A DNA stretch of 23,102 nucleotides from the NCBI GenBank assembly GCA_947470165.1, contig CANISN010000002.1:1-23102 (forward strand), written 5' to 3'. Source of the DNA: Burkholderiaceae bacterium. GTDB lineage: Bacteria; Pseudomonadota; Gammaproteobacteria; Burkholderiales; Burkholderiaceae. Shown here one piece after another: positions 7,513 to 14,260 of the stretch (position 1 is its first letter; every line of letters begins with the position of its first letter). The translations under genes and the position numbers were made by a program. The notes under the pieces are model-generated. The model was not told the DNA's origin and did not search any database. It worked only from the letters and a program-made list of their open reading frames with translations.

Positions 7513-8106
7513 ATGTCATCCATTTTGACCTCATTAGGACGCACAGTATTAGCTGGATTTGTGCTCCTCGTTTTAATTATCTTGGCTTTAGGTGCTAACT
7601 TAAGTTCAATTGAATTGCCTTTCTTGTTCCGCTGGATCCACGTCATGGTTGGCATCATGTGGATCGGTTTGCTTTGGTATTTCAATTTCGTACAGATTCC
7701 TTCAATGCCAAAGATCCCAGATGAACAAAAGCCTGCCATTGGGAAAGTCATTGCGCCAACAGCATTGTTTTGGTTCCGTTGGGCAGCCTTATTTACTGTT
7801 GTTAGCGGACTAATCTTGTCCATCTTAAACGGCTATGCCCATCAAGCATTTACATTACAAGCCCCGTTCCGCGCAATCGGTTTAGGAATGTGGATTGCCT
7901 TAGTTATGGCTTTCAATGTTTGGTTCATTATTTGGCCAAACCAAAAACGTGCTCTCGGTATCGTTGCTGTTGAGCCAGATGTCAAAGCGAAATCTGCACG
8001 CACTGCGATGTTGACTTCACGTATCAATACCATTCTTTCAGTTCCAATGTTGTTTTTGATGAGTGCTCAATCACACAATACAAGCTGGTTTGTGGTGGCT
8101 TCATAA
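7513..8106 (+). CDS. Membrane protein, PuuD-type urate oxidase N-terminal domain without cytochrome c
   Basis: This 197-residue protein has about five membrane segments (near 10-30, 37-60, 78-103, 115-140 and 165-185). The segment FRWIHVMVGIMWIGLLWYFNFVQ (39-61; His43) matches the N-terminal membrane domain of PuuD, the membrane-bound urate oxidase. Full PuuD is roughly twice as long and ends in a cytochrome c domain. Here no CxxCH motif exists and the frame closes normally. The gene has its own SD (AGGAG at 7501-7505) and is 81 bases after the SDR, so it may have a separate promoter; TATAGT at 7475-7480 is a weak -10 candidate. Stand-alone forms of this domain are of unknown function. A link to purine oxidation by the neighbouring enzyme is possible but unproven. 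Confidence 0.8.
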   Translation: MSSILTSLGRTVLAGFVLLVLIILALGANLSSIELPFLFRWIHVMVGIMWIGLLWYFNFVQIPSMPKIPDEQKPAIGKVIAPTALFWFRWAALFTVVSGLILSILNGYAHQAFTLQAPFRAIGLGMWIALVMAFNVWFIIWPNQKRALGIVAVEPDVKAKSARTAMLTSRINTILSVPMLFLMSAQSHNTSWFVVAS

Positions 8107-8127
8107 TCAAGTTACTGTAGATTATGA

Positions 8128-8159
8128 AAAAGGCCCGCACTTGCGGGCCTTTTCTTTTG
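8128..8159. terminator. Strong bidirectional rho-independent terminator
   Basis: A perfect 12-base inverted repeat (8128-8139 and 8142-8153, core GGCCCGC/GCGGGCC) is separated by two bases. Rightward it is followed by TTTTCTTTT, and on the other strand by TTTTT. It lies 21 bases after the PuuD-like gene and 35 bases beyond the stop of the convergent rubredoxin reductase, so it can end both transcripts. Confidence 0.93.
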
Positions 8160-8194
8160 CAATAAAATATTTAATGGCTAGTAATAGATCATTC

Positions 8195-9364
8195 TCATTG
8201 GAGTATTGCTGGAAGCTCCTTTGTGAATGCGCCACGCTGTGCTGTAGCTGCCCCTAGAAGAGCAAAGCCTAGGAGCTTGCCGTCACTGGATTCAAAGCGA
8301 GCCTCAAGACCATCTTCTATAGAGTTAACTTTCCAATTACCCACTGCACCTTTGGCTGGTGGCGAAACAATCGTTGGAAGTGCAGGAGTCTTCACCATCA
8401 CTGGCATAGCAGGGTAGGCGAGAGCAAGCATTTGACCTAGCAGATTAGGCGCTAAAGTTCGTGCAGCTTGCATGATTGGCATGACATAAGGCAGAACTAA
8501 ACCATCTACTTCGGCGCAGTCACCAATTGCATAGACATTCTTGGCGCTAGTTTCTAGTTGGCGATTAACTGTGATACCTATACCTGTCAAAATCCCAGCA
8601 GCTTTAGCTAAATCAAGGCGTGGTTTTAGACCCACTGCCGACAAAAATACATCGCTACTGATGACGGATCCATTTGCAAGAGTGATTGAAAGGGAGTCAC
8701 CATCGCGATCAATCGATTGCACGGTAGTAGCAAAGTGCCAGCGAACTCCAGCTTCACTTAATTTTGATTGAAGCGCTTGTGCTGCTGCTTCAGGAAGTAA
8801 GCGACCTAAAGCTTGTGGTGCCAAATCAATCACATCAACTTCATATGACCCCAGCACCAGATCATTGGCAAACTCGCAACCAATCAGACCTGCACCTAAG
8901 ATGGTAATTCGTTTTTTACCTTCAATTGCCTGACGAAACTGGGCATATTCTTCTAAGTCATTTACGGTGATTACTTCATTAGCCGCATTACCTTGTAAGG
9001 GTAGACGTATTTGATCCGATCCCAAACCAAGTACTAACTTGCCGTATGCAATACTTCCTTTAGAGGTTTCTATAGTTTGTGAGGCCGTATCAATAGCGGA
9101 TACATCGGCATCCCCAACAATAGTGATCTCCAATTGAGCTGCCATGGCCTCGGTACTCGTGGTCTGCAATTGCTCAGCAGACTTCTTGCTTGCTAGCGCT
9201 GTAGAGAGCATCGGCTTTGAGTAGAAATAGCCTGGCTCGCGAGTCACTAAGGTAATTGGAATAGCCTTATCGAGTTTGCGAAGTTCGCGAATGACGGTAT
9301 ATCCGGCTAATCCACTACCAATAATGACGATACCCGATTGAGAAGATTGATTCTGATGATCCAA
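8195..9364 (-). CDS. NAD(P)H:rubredoxin reductase, TTG start
   Basis: This 389-residue FAD protein of the pyridine nucleotide-disulfide reductase fold would reduce rubredoxin with NAD(P)H. Near the N-terminus is the FAD dinucleotide motif IVIIGSGLAGYTV followed by RELRKLD. The segment YFYSKPMLSTALA, the second dinucleotide motif (ITILGAGLIGCEFANDL) and VYAIGDCAEV, which contacts FAD, are all present. These fit RubB/AlkT-type reductases and not ferredoxin reductases of dioxygenases. No ATG is available at the N-terminus. I place the start at TTG 9364 because AGGGAG stands 7 bases before it; a TTG at 9382 would put that SD inside the coding sequence. It is the last gene of the rubrerythrin-rubredoxin-reductase set, which supports the electron partner. 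Confidence 0.88.
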   Translation of the reverse strand: MDHQNQSSQSGIVIIGSGLAGYTVIRELRKLDKAIPITLVTREPGYFYSKPMLSTALASKKSAEQLQTTSTEAMAAQLEITIVGDADVSAIDTASQTIETSKGSIAYGKLVLGLGSDQIRLPLQGNAANEVITVNDLEEYAQFRQAIEGKKRITILGAGLIGCEFANDLVLGSYEVDVIDLAPQALGRLLPEAAAQALQSKLSEAGVRWHFATTVQSIDRDGDSLSITLANGSVISSDVFLSAVGLKPRLDLAKAAGILTGIGITVNRQLETSAKNVYAIGDCAEVDGLVLPYVMPIMQAARTLAPNLLGQMLALAYPAMPVMVKTPALPTIVSPPAKGAVGNWKVNSIEDGLEARFESSDGKLLGFALLGAATAQRGAFTKELPAILQ

Positions 9365-9371
9365 AGCTGGA

Positions 9372-9377
9372 CTCCCT
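9372..9377 (-). promoter_or_regulatory. Ribosome binding site that sets the TTG start of rubredoxin reductase
   Basis: On the minus strand AGGGAG occupies 9377-9372, followed by a 7-base spacer and TTG at 9364-9362. The more upstream in-frame TTG at 9382 has no SD before it. This decides the start used for the gene. Confidence 0.65.
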
Positions 9378-9402
9378 AGCAATACGTTTAAAAACTATGC
9401 GT

Positions 9403-9420
9403 TTAACTAGTTTTAGTTAA
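9403..9420. repeat. Small hairpin between rubredoxin and rubredoxin reductase genes
   Basis: A perfect 7-base inverted repeat TTAACTA/TAGTTAA has a 4-base loop. It sits in the 89-base gap between the two genes. It is A/T-rich with no following T-run, so a terminator is unlikely. An intercistronic RNA processing or stability element is possible. In the same gap ATTAAGCT occurs twice (9443-9450 and 9453-9460), the second copy overlapping the rubredoxin stop codon. Confidence 0.4.
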
Positions 9421-9453
9421 TGTGTTTTAGAGACTGCATGACATTAAGCTAAA

Positions 9454-9621
9454 TTAAGCTACCTGAACCATTTCAAAATCAGATTTTGCTACGCCACAGT
9501 CTGGGCATTCCCAATCCTCTGGAACATCGGCCCAGGTAGTACCTGCTGGGATACCGTCCTCTGGTAAGCCTTTTGCTTCTTCATAGATAAAGCCACATAC
9601 GATACATTGCCAAGATTTCAT
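9454..9621 (-). CDS. rubA: Rubredoxin
   Basis: This 55-residue protein carries a single Fe(Cys)4 site and shuttles one electron from rubredoxin reductase to an acceptor. The four ligands are in two CxxC pairs: Cys6 and Cys9 (QCIVCGFIY) and Cys39 and Cys42 ([13 protein letters not shown]). The conserved aromatic core (Trp4, Tyr13, Trp30, Trp37, Phe49) and the segment [11 protein letters not shown] are present. Length is typical of bacterial rubredoxin. It lies between rubrerythrin (62-base gap) and the reductase (89-base gap) on the same strand. The natural reading is that it feeds rubrerythrin, whose own rubredoxin domain is missing; supply to another acceptor elsewhere cannot be excluded. 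Confidence 0.95.
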   Translation of the reverse strand: MKSWQCIVCGFIYEEAKGLPEDGIPAGTTWADVPEDWECPDCGVAKSDFEMVQVA

Positions 9622-9683
9622 GATAATTCCTTAAAGGTAAGTTGATTATTTTAAATTTAATTGCGTTTTATTTCTGAGCTCGC

Positions 9684-10169
9684 TCACGCGGCAGCAAATT
9701 CCTTAGCTTTTTCTAAAGCCTTCTTATAGTGATTAGCGTGACGCTCTTCAACATTAGCCAAGGCTGCAAAGCGTTTTGCGGCTTTTCTTAACATCGCCCC
9801 AAATTGCTCGGCATGCTCTTTTGATTCAGCAATTTGCTCATCAATTTCTGCTACTGCCGCTGCATTTCCTTCATCTACTGCTGTTTTGCGGAAAGAAGGG
9901 TACATTTCGGTGTACTCATACGTTTCACCCTCAATCGCAATCTCTAAAGCACGGGTTGGACTAATGCTACTAGCGGGGTAGAGCAAGTCTAGATGACCAA
10001 AGGCATGCATGACTTCTTGATCAGCGGTTGCCTCAAAGATTTCAGCAGTTTCTGTATCACCAGCGGCGCGAGCCAATTTAGCAAAATAGCGATATTTAAT
10101 ATGTGCCATAGATTCACCTGCAAAGGCAGACTCTAAATTTTGGATGGTTTTGATTTCTGGGCGGGCCAT
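9684..10169 (-). CDS. Rubrerythrin (di-iron domain only)
   Basis: Rubrerythrins are di-iron peroxidases that reduce H2O2 to water. This 161-residue protein is an all-helical ferritin-like domain. Likely iron ligands are Glu19 (AGESMAHIKY), Glu52 and His55 (ADQEVMHAFGH), Glu residues in EGETYEYTEMY (80-90), and Glu141 and His144 (NVEERHANHY). The C-terminal rubredoxin domain of classical rubrerythrin is absent, the protein ending in KEFAAA. The adjacent free rubredoxin can replace it. Between the third and fourth ligand helices there is a longer segment (about 103-138, with IAESKEHAEQF) than in short rubrerythrins. It is divergent from oxyR across a 137-base gap, which suggests induction by peroxide. 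Confidence 0.92.
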   Translation of the reverse strand: MARPEIKTIQNLESAFAGESMAHIKYRYFAKLARAAGDTETAEIFEATADQEVMHAFGHLDLLYPASSISPTRALEIAIEGETYEYTEMYPSFRKTAVDEGNAAAVAEIDEQIAESKEHAEQFGAMLRKAAKRFAALANVEERHANHYKKALEKAKEFAAA

Positions 10170-10233
10170 TTTTATTCCTTTTATTTGGTTGTTTAGTAGT
10201 GCATAAGCACCATGAAAGGAATTCTGAACCTAA

Positions 10234-10271
10234 ATTGATAATCAATCCAATGAATAATAATGATATTATTA
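10234..10271. promoter_or_regulatory. Palindromes in the rubrerythrin-oxyR intergenic region
   Basis: The 137-base gap is very A/T-rich and contains two dyads: ATTGATAATCAAT at 10234-10246, a perfect 6-1-6 palindrome, and TAATAAT-GAT-ATTATTA at 10255-10271, a perfect 7-3-7 palindrome. An ATAG half-site follows at 10281-10284. OxyR binds extended ATAG/CTAT-like dyads upstream of itself and its targets, so this is the expected location for OxyR control of both genes. The match to the consensus is poor, so the assignment is tentative. Confidence 0.4.
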
Positions 10272-10306
10272 ATCTAATAAATAGATCATATGAATATTTT
10301 TAAATT

Positions 10307-11254
10307 ATGACCTCACTTCCTTCCTTACGTCAGCTCCGCTATTTCGTGGCTATTGCCCAAGAGCTTAGCTTTACCCGGGCCGCAGAAGTCTGTTTCGTAG
10401 GTCAATCGACCCTTAGTGCTGGTTTAAAGGAGCTTGAGGATAGCCTCGGCGCTAGGTTAGTAGAGCGGGACCGACAAAATGTGGCGATTACGCCGATTGG
10501 TCAGGAGATTTTAGAGAGGGCAAAGGTCATTTTGGCGGCCTCTGAAGATTTAGTAGAGTATGCAGGTGCTGCTGGTAAACCAATGACCGGGACTATCCGG
10601 CTCGGAGTAATCCCCACTATTGCCCCATTTTTGTTGCCGAATGTATTGCCAGATATTCGCACGCGCTTCCCTAGTCTCAAGATTGCCTTACGTGAGGATC
10701 TGACAGCAAATTTATTAACTCGATTGGCTGAACATCAGCTGGATTTTGCATTAATTGCTTTGCCTTATAAGACTGATGGTTTATTGCTTCAGGAACTCTT
10801 TATCGATGAATTTTGGGTGGTAGCCAGAGCAGAGGATCCCGCTCTCCAGGGAAAAGAAATTCATTTGCCAGCAAAAATGGCCGAGCGCTTATTGCTCTTA
10901 GAGGAGGGACACTGCCTGAGAGATCACACCCTGCAAGCATGTAAGCGTCCAGATATTCGCAATACTGATGGTATGGAGGCTACTAGCCTGTTAACACTGT
11001 TGCAAATGGTGGAGTCTGGCATGGGGATTGCTTTGCTTCCAGAGATGGCGGTGAAGGGTGGTTTATTAAATGGCACATCATTAATTGCGAGGCCTTTGGC
11101 GCCACCTATACCCAAGCGGGTAATAGCACTGGTTGCTCGTGCATCCACAGCGCACATGGAAGAGTTTCAGGCCTTGTCCGAGAGCATTGAGGCGCGTTTT
11201 AAATCTGCTCCAAGAATTAGTAGGGGCACGCGCAAGAGTTTTTCAAAAGGCTAG
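10307..11254 (+). CDS. oxyR: Peroxide-sensing LysR-type regulator OxyR
   Basis: OxyR senses H2O2 by forming a disulfide and then activates antioxidant genes. This 315-residue LysR protein has an N-terminal winged HTH (about 6-63; SLRQLRYFVAIAQELSFTRAAE) and a C-terminal sensor domain. The diagnostic redox segment EEGHCLRDHTLQAC is present with Cys203 and Cys212, nine residues apart as Cys199 and Cys208 are in E. coli OxyR. This separates it from other LysR proteins. The first HTH sequence fits directly with the start at 10307, although no SD is visible and the leader is A/T-rich. It is divergent from the rubrerythrin operon, its likely target, and is followed by the nemA-like gene after 79 bases without a terminator. 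Confidence 0.94.
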   Translation: MTSLPSLRQLRYFVAIAQELSFTRAAEVCFVGQSTLSAGLKELEDSLGARLVERDRQNVAITPIGQEILERAKVILAASEDLVEYAGAAGKPMTGTIRLGVIPTIAPFLLPNVLPDIRTRFPSLKIALREDLTANLLTRLAEHQLDFALIALPYKTDGLLLQELFIDEFWVVARAEDPALQGKEIHLPAKMAERLLLLEEGHCLRDHTLQACKRPDIRNTDGMEATSLLTLLQMVESGMGIALLPEMAVKGGLLNGTSLIARPLAPPIPKRVIALVARASTAHMEEFQALSESIEARFKSAPRISRGTRKSFSKG

Positions 11255-11333
11255 AGCGATATTGATGAGACTACATTTTCCCTGCTACAGTTGCCGCACT
11301 AATTAATGTATTTAAACCTAAAGAAAGAAGTTC

Positions 11334-12434
11334 ATGTCTGGAAAAGAAATGATGTTTACGCCCATTAAGCTTGGTGCCATTGAATTAAAGAATCGCTTAG
11401 TGATGGCGCCTTTGACCAGGATGCGTGCCACTGCTGGTGAGGTTCCTAGCTCACTAGCTAAAACCTACTATAGTCAAAGAGCGGGTGCGGGACTGATCAT
11501 CAGTGAGGCAACTCAAATTTCACCTATCGGTCAAGGCTATCCAGCAACACCTGGAATTTATTCTGCAGATCAAACAGCAGCGTGGAAAGAGATTGTTGAA
11601 GCAGTTCATGCCAAGGGTGGAAAGATGGTGGCTCAGCTATGGCATGTAGGGCGTATTTCTCATTCTTCCTTGCATCCAGCACAGGGTCTGCCTGAAGCTC
11701 CATCTGCAATCGCGCCAGTCGGTCAAACTTATGGTGCGGATTGGAAATTGCATGATTATGAAACGCCAAAGGCCATGACTAGTGAAGATATTGCTCGTCT
11801 TCTAAAAGATTTTGAATTGGCTGCGAAAAATGCACAAACTGCTGGTTTTGATGGTGTTGAAATTCACTCCGCTAATGGTTATTTATTGGATCAGTTTTTA
11901 CAAGATAAAACCAATCAACGCACTGATGGATATGGCGGCTCTATAGAAAATCGCATGCGCTTATTGGGTGAAGTCATTGAGTCAGTTGCAAAAGTCTTTT
12001 CAAATGATTGCATCGGCGTTCGCTTATCACCATACGGTAGCTTTAATGACATCAGCGATAGCGACCCCATCGCCTTGTTTAATGGAGTAATGCACAAACT
12101 CAATGGCTATCAACTTGCTTACGTTCATATGATTGAGCCGCGTTCTACTAGTGCGGGCGGCAATGATCAAGTCAATACAGAAGCACCCATTACTTCGGAG
12201 ATCTTTCGAGCGGCCTATCAAGGTAAATTGATCAGTGCTGGCGGGTACGACCAAGCTATGGGTGAGGCTGTATTAGATGCGGGCTTGGCTGATGCGGTTG
12301 CTTATGGACGTTTGTATATTTCGAATCCAGATTTAGCGGAGCGCTTCAAGCTAGGTGCGCCACTCAATCCTTATGATCGCGCTACATTCTATGGTGGAGC
12401 AGAGGTAGGGTATACGGACTATCCAACGCTCTAA
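11334..12434 (+). CDS. Old Yellow Enzyme, NemA-like NADH:flavin oxidoreductase
   Basis: This 366-residue FMN TIM barrel would reduce the C=C bond of electrophilic enones, maleimides or nitro compounds with NAD(P)H. The active-site pair His178 and Asn181 and Tyr183 lie in VEIHSANGYLLDQF. Other family marks are NRLVMAPLTRMRA (20-32), QLWHVGR (101-107), RTDGYGGSIENR (196-207) and AYGRLYISNPDL near the end. Length matches E. coli NemA (365). Start 11334 is preceded by a purine-rich AAAGAAAGAAG; Met6 or Met7 are alternatives close to the conserved fold. It follows oxyR in the same direction, so electrophile detoxification and peroxide response could be linked, though a separate promoter in the 79-base gap is equally possible. 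A terminator follows the gene. Confidence 0.9.
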   Translation: MSGKEMMFTPIKLGAIELKNRLVMAPLTRMRATAGEVPSSLAKTYYSQRAGAGLIISEATQISPIGQGYPATPGIYSADQTAAWKEIVEAVHAKGGKMVAQLWHVGRISHSSLHPAQGLPEAPSAIAPVGQTYGADWKLHDYETPKAMTSEDIARLLKDFELAAKNAQTAGFDGVEIHSANGYLLDQFLQDKTNQRTDGYGGSIENRMRLLGEVIESVAKVFSNDCIGVRLSPYGSFNDISDSDPIALFNGVMHKLNGYQLAYVHMIEPRSTSAGGNDQVNTEAPITSEIFRAAYQGKLISAGGYDQAMGEAVLDAGLADAVAYGRLYISNPDLAERFKLGAPLNPYDRATFYGGAEVGYTDYPTL

Positions 12435-12466
12435 GAAATCTAGAAGAGTTTGGTCTGATAAAGACT

Positions 12467-12507
12467 AATAAGGGGCCTCAATCGAAAGAATGGGGCCTTA
12501 TTTTTTG
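12467..12507 (+). terminator. Probable rho-independent terminator of the nemA-like gene
   Basis: AATAAGG (12467-12473) pairs with CCTTATT (12496-12502), with a further CC/GG pairing inside across a GG/GG internal mismatch, and the right arm leads into TTTTTT. The structure is imperfect but the T-run follows in the rightward direction. The stop codon of the convergent small gene (12498-12500) lies inside the right arm. Confidence 0.6.
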
Positions 12508-12674
12508 TCTTCAGGGTCTTTTAGTAGACCATAATGATTAGCAACTAGAAGCACTGCAATCGATGCGCAACCCATGGCAAAGAATTCCCATTGATGCAAC
12601 ATCGCAGTTCCGATCACTGTCATCATGATGGTCCATCCAATTGCCATCTTGGCTTTTTTGCTGAGTACTTTCAT
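12498..12674 (-). CDS. Small two-segment membrane protein, function unknown
   Basis: This 58-residue ORF begins MKVLSKKAKMAIGWT and has two hydrophobic stretches, about residues 10-26 (MAIGWTIMMTVIGTAML) and 30-46 (EFFAMGCASIAVLLVAN). The short linker and positively charged N-terminus suggest an N-in/C-in hairpin; the C-terminal tail DPEDKK is charged. I recognise no family. It lies 23 bases after the 63-residue ORF and both follow lldD on the same strand, so one transcript is likely. The hydrophobic pattern and full, intact frame argue for a real gene; the length is too short to be certain from sequence alone. Confidence 0.65.
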   Translation of the reverse strand: MKVLSKKAKMAIGWTIMMTVIGTAMLHQWEFFAMGCASIAVLLVANHYGLLKDPEDKK

Positions 12675-12697
12675 AAGAGTAGATTGATGTTTAAATA

Positions 12698-12889
12698 TTA
12701 TTTAACGGCAAGTCGAGCTTTTGCACTCAACTCACTAAGGGTTCCACGTTTATCTAGTTGAGACAACCTGAGAGCTTCTTGCTCAAAGTCAGTTTGTGCT
12801 GGATGAAATTCAATATTTCCCAGATGAATGACATAGGTCCATACTAATTCACGGCCCCTGTCTTTATATACGTCTACAACTCGTTTCAT
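12698..12889 (-). CDS. Small conserved-looking soluble protein, function unknown
   Basis: This 63-residue ORF (MKRVVDVYKDRGRELVWTY at its start) has mixed alpha/beta character, no signal peptide and no membrane segment. It is balanced in charge, with an N-terminal half rich in beta-forming residues and a C-terminal helix-like ELSAKARLAVK. No cysteine or metal motif is present, and I do not recognise the family. It lies 78 bases downstream of lldD on the same strand and is followed by a small membrane protein. The gene fills the gap with no better frame on either strand, and its amino acid use is protein-like. A role tied to lactate oxidation would be a guess. Confidence 0.6.
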   Translation of the reverse strand: MKRVVDVYKDRGRELVWTYVIHLGNIEFHPAQTDFEQEALRLSQLDKRGTLSELSAKARLAVK

Positions 12890-12967
12890 TTTTTATCATC
12901 CATGAAGTAAATACAACTAATTTTCGAATCGATGCTCTGTTTCAGGTCTGAGGCTAAATGTGAAATA

Positions 12968-14113
12968 TTAAAAAGTTCCTGGATACAAAATATCTTTAGT
13001 CACATTTTGAATGTCACGATGTCCTGTAAAGGCCATGGTGATATCCAATTCATTATGAATAATATCAAGGCACTTAGTAACGCCAGCTTCACCCATGGCC
13101 CCTAAGCCATACAGAAAAGGGCGGCCAATCATCGTGCCACGGGCACCTAGCGCCCAAGCTTTGAGAACATCCTGCCCAGACCGAATGCCGCCATCCATCC
13201 ATACTTCAATATCTTTACCAACTGCATTCACAATTCCGGGTAATGCCTTGATGCTGGAGATCGCACCATCTAATTGACGTCCGCCATGGTTAGAAACAAT
13301 CAAAGCATCAGCTCCAGAGTTAGCTGCTAAGCGCGCATCTTCTTCATCCAGAATGCCTTTAATAATTAACTTGCCACCCCAAAGTTTTTTAATCCACTCC
13401 ACATCATCCCAACTTAAGCCTGGATCAAACTGCTCAGCAGTCCAGGAGGAGAGGGAGGACATGTTGCCAACACCAGTGGCGTGACCAACAATATTTCGAA
13501 AGGTTCGGCGGGGTGTCATTGCCATACCCATGCACCAGCGTGGCTTAGTCATCATATTGATGATGTTGGCGATCGTCAGCTTTGGAGGTGCAGACAATCC
13601 ATTTTTGAGATCTTTATGACGTTGCCCCAAAATCTGTAGATCCAAAGTTAAGACCAAGGCAGAGCACTTGGCAGCCTTGGCGCGTTCAATAAGGCGCTCA
13701 ATAAAGCCACGGTCTTTCATGACATATAGCTGAAACCAAAAAGGCTTCGTAGTCCGCTCCGCCACATCCTCAATGGAACAAATACTCATAGTGGATAAGC
13801 AGAAGGGCACACCAAATTTTTCTGCGGCACGGGCAGCTAAAATTTCACCATCGGCATGCTGCATGCCAGTTAATCCAGTCGGTGCTAATGCCACTGGCAT
13901 CGCTACCTCTTGCCCCACCATGGTTGTTTTGGTGGTGCGATTGACCATGTTCACGGCAACACGTTGACGTAGTTTGATCTTCTGAAAATCAGATTCATTG
14001 GCTCGGTAGGTTGATTCAGTCCATGAACCAGAGTCTGCGTAGTCATAAAACATCTTAGGGGTGCGTTTTTGATGTAGCACTCGTAAATCTTCAATATTGG
14101 TAATGATTGCCAC
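12968..14113 (-). CDS. lldD: L-lactate dehydrogenase (FMN-dependent, quinone-linked)
   Basis: This 381-residue FMN alpha-hydroxy acid dehydrogenase would oxidise L-lactate to pyruvate at the inner face of the membrane and pass electrons to quinone. Catalytic and FMN-contacting residues are in place: YDYADSGSW near the N-terminus (Tyr23/Tyr25), Tyr130 (FQLY), Asp158 (LTLDL), Lys252 (IIKGIL), His276 and Arg279 (SNHGGRQLDGA) and DGGIRSG (307-313). Length equals that of typical LldD proteins. The segment near 175-210 (PPKLTIANIINMM) is the membrane-associating loop region. Glycolate or mandelate oxidation is a possible alternative in this family, but the sequence pattern fits LldD best. Two small genes follow on the same strand, and the promoter gap shared with a divergent EamA transporter contains nested inverted repeats. 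Confidence 0.88.
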   Translation of the reverse strand: MAIITNIEDLRVLHQKRTPKMFYDYADSGSWTESTYRANESDFQKIKLRQRVAVNMVNRTTKTTMVGQEVAMPVALAPTGLTGMQHADGEILAARAAEKFGVPFCLSTMSICSIEDVAERTTKPFWFQLYVMKDRGFIERLIERAKAAKCSALVLTLDLQILGQRHKDLKNGLSAPPKLTIANIINMMTKPRWCMGMAMTPRRTFRNIVGHATGVGNMSSLSSWTAEQFDPGLSWDDVEWIKKLWGGKLIIKGILDEEDARLAANSGADALIVSNHGGRQLDGAISSIKALPGIVNAVGKDIEVWMDGGIRSGQDVLKAWALGARGTMIGRPFLYGLGAMGEAGVTKCLDIIHNELDITMAFTGHRDIQNVTKDILYPGTF

Positions 14114-14136
14114 TAAAGCCCCTTTTTATATTGCCA

Positions 14137-14210
14137 TTGCCTGCTAGCTATTGCTAATTTAAGCTCTATCTTAGCAATACGGAGCATTTGTTTCTACAAT
14201 GTGCAGGCAA
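14137..14210. repeat. Nested inverted repeats in the lldD/transporter promoter gap
   Basis: The inner repeat is ATTGCTAA (14150-14157) and TTAGCAAT (14171-14178), perfect, with centres 21 bases apart, about two helical turns. The outer repeat is TTGCCTGC (14137-14144) and GCAGGCAA (14203-14210), also perfect. The inner dyad has the geometry of an operator for a dimeric regulator; together the two could also fold as one stem in RNA. No regulator gene lies alongside. Confidence 0.5.
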
Positions 14211-14230
14211 AGCCCTTCTTGGAGCTCAAA

Positions 14231-14260
14231 ATGCCTATTTTTCACCCTAATACTCCTTAA
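14231..14260 (+). CDS. Nine-codon leader ORF coupled to the EamA transporter
   Basis: ATG at 14231 opens a 9-residue reading frame (MPIFHPNTP) that ends in TAA at 14258-14260. The last A of the stop is the first base of the transporter ATG, giving a TAATG overlap. The leader has a good Shine-Dalgarno (GGAG at 14221-14224, 6-base spacer), whereas the transporter start has none. This arrangement is typical of translational coupling. Three of the nine residues are proline, so slow translation or stalling could matter. The geometry is seen directly; expression and a regulatory role are inferred. Confidence 0.5.
   Translation: MPIFHPNTP

Noticed and set aside
7443..7823. A 126-codon open frame on the minus strand opposite the PuuD-like gene.
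   Set aside because: It is antisense to a well-supported membrane protein gene, has no recognisable domain and lacks its own signals.
10290..10310. A 6-codon ORF (MNIFKL) ending in ATGA over the oxyR start, similar to the EamA leader.
   Set aside because: It has no Shine-Dalgarno sequence and lies in very A/T-rich DNA where short ORFs are common.
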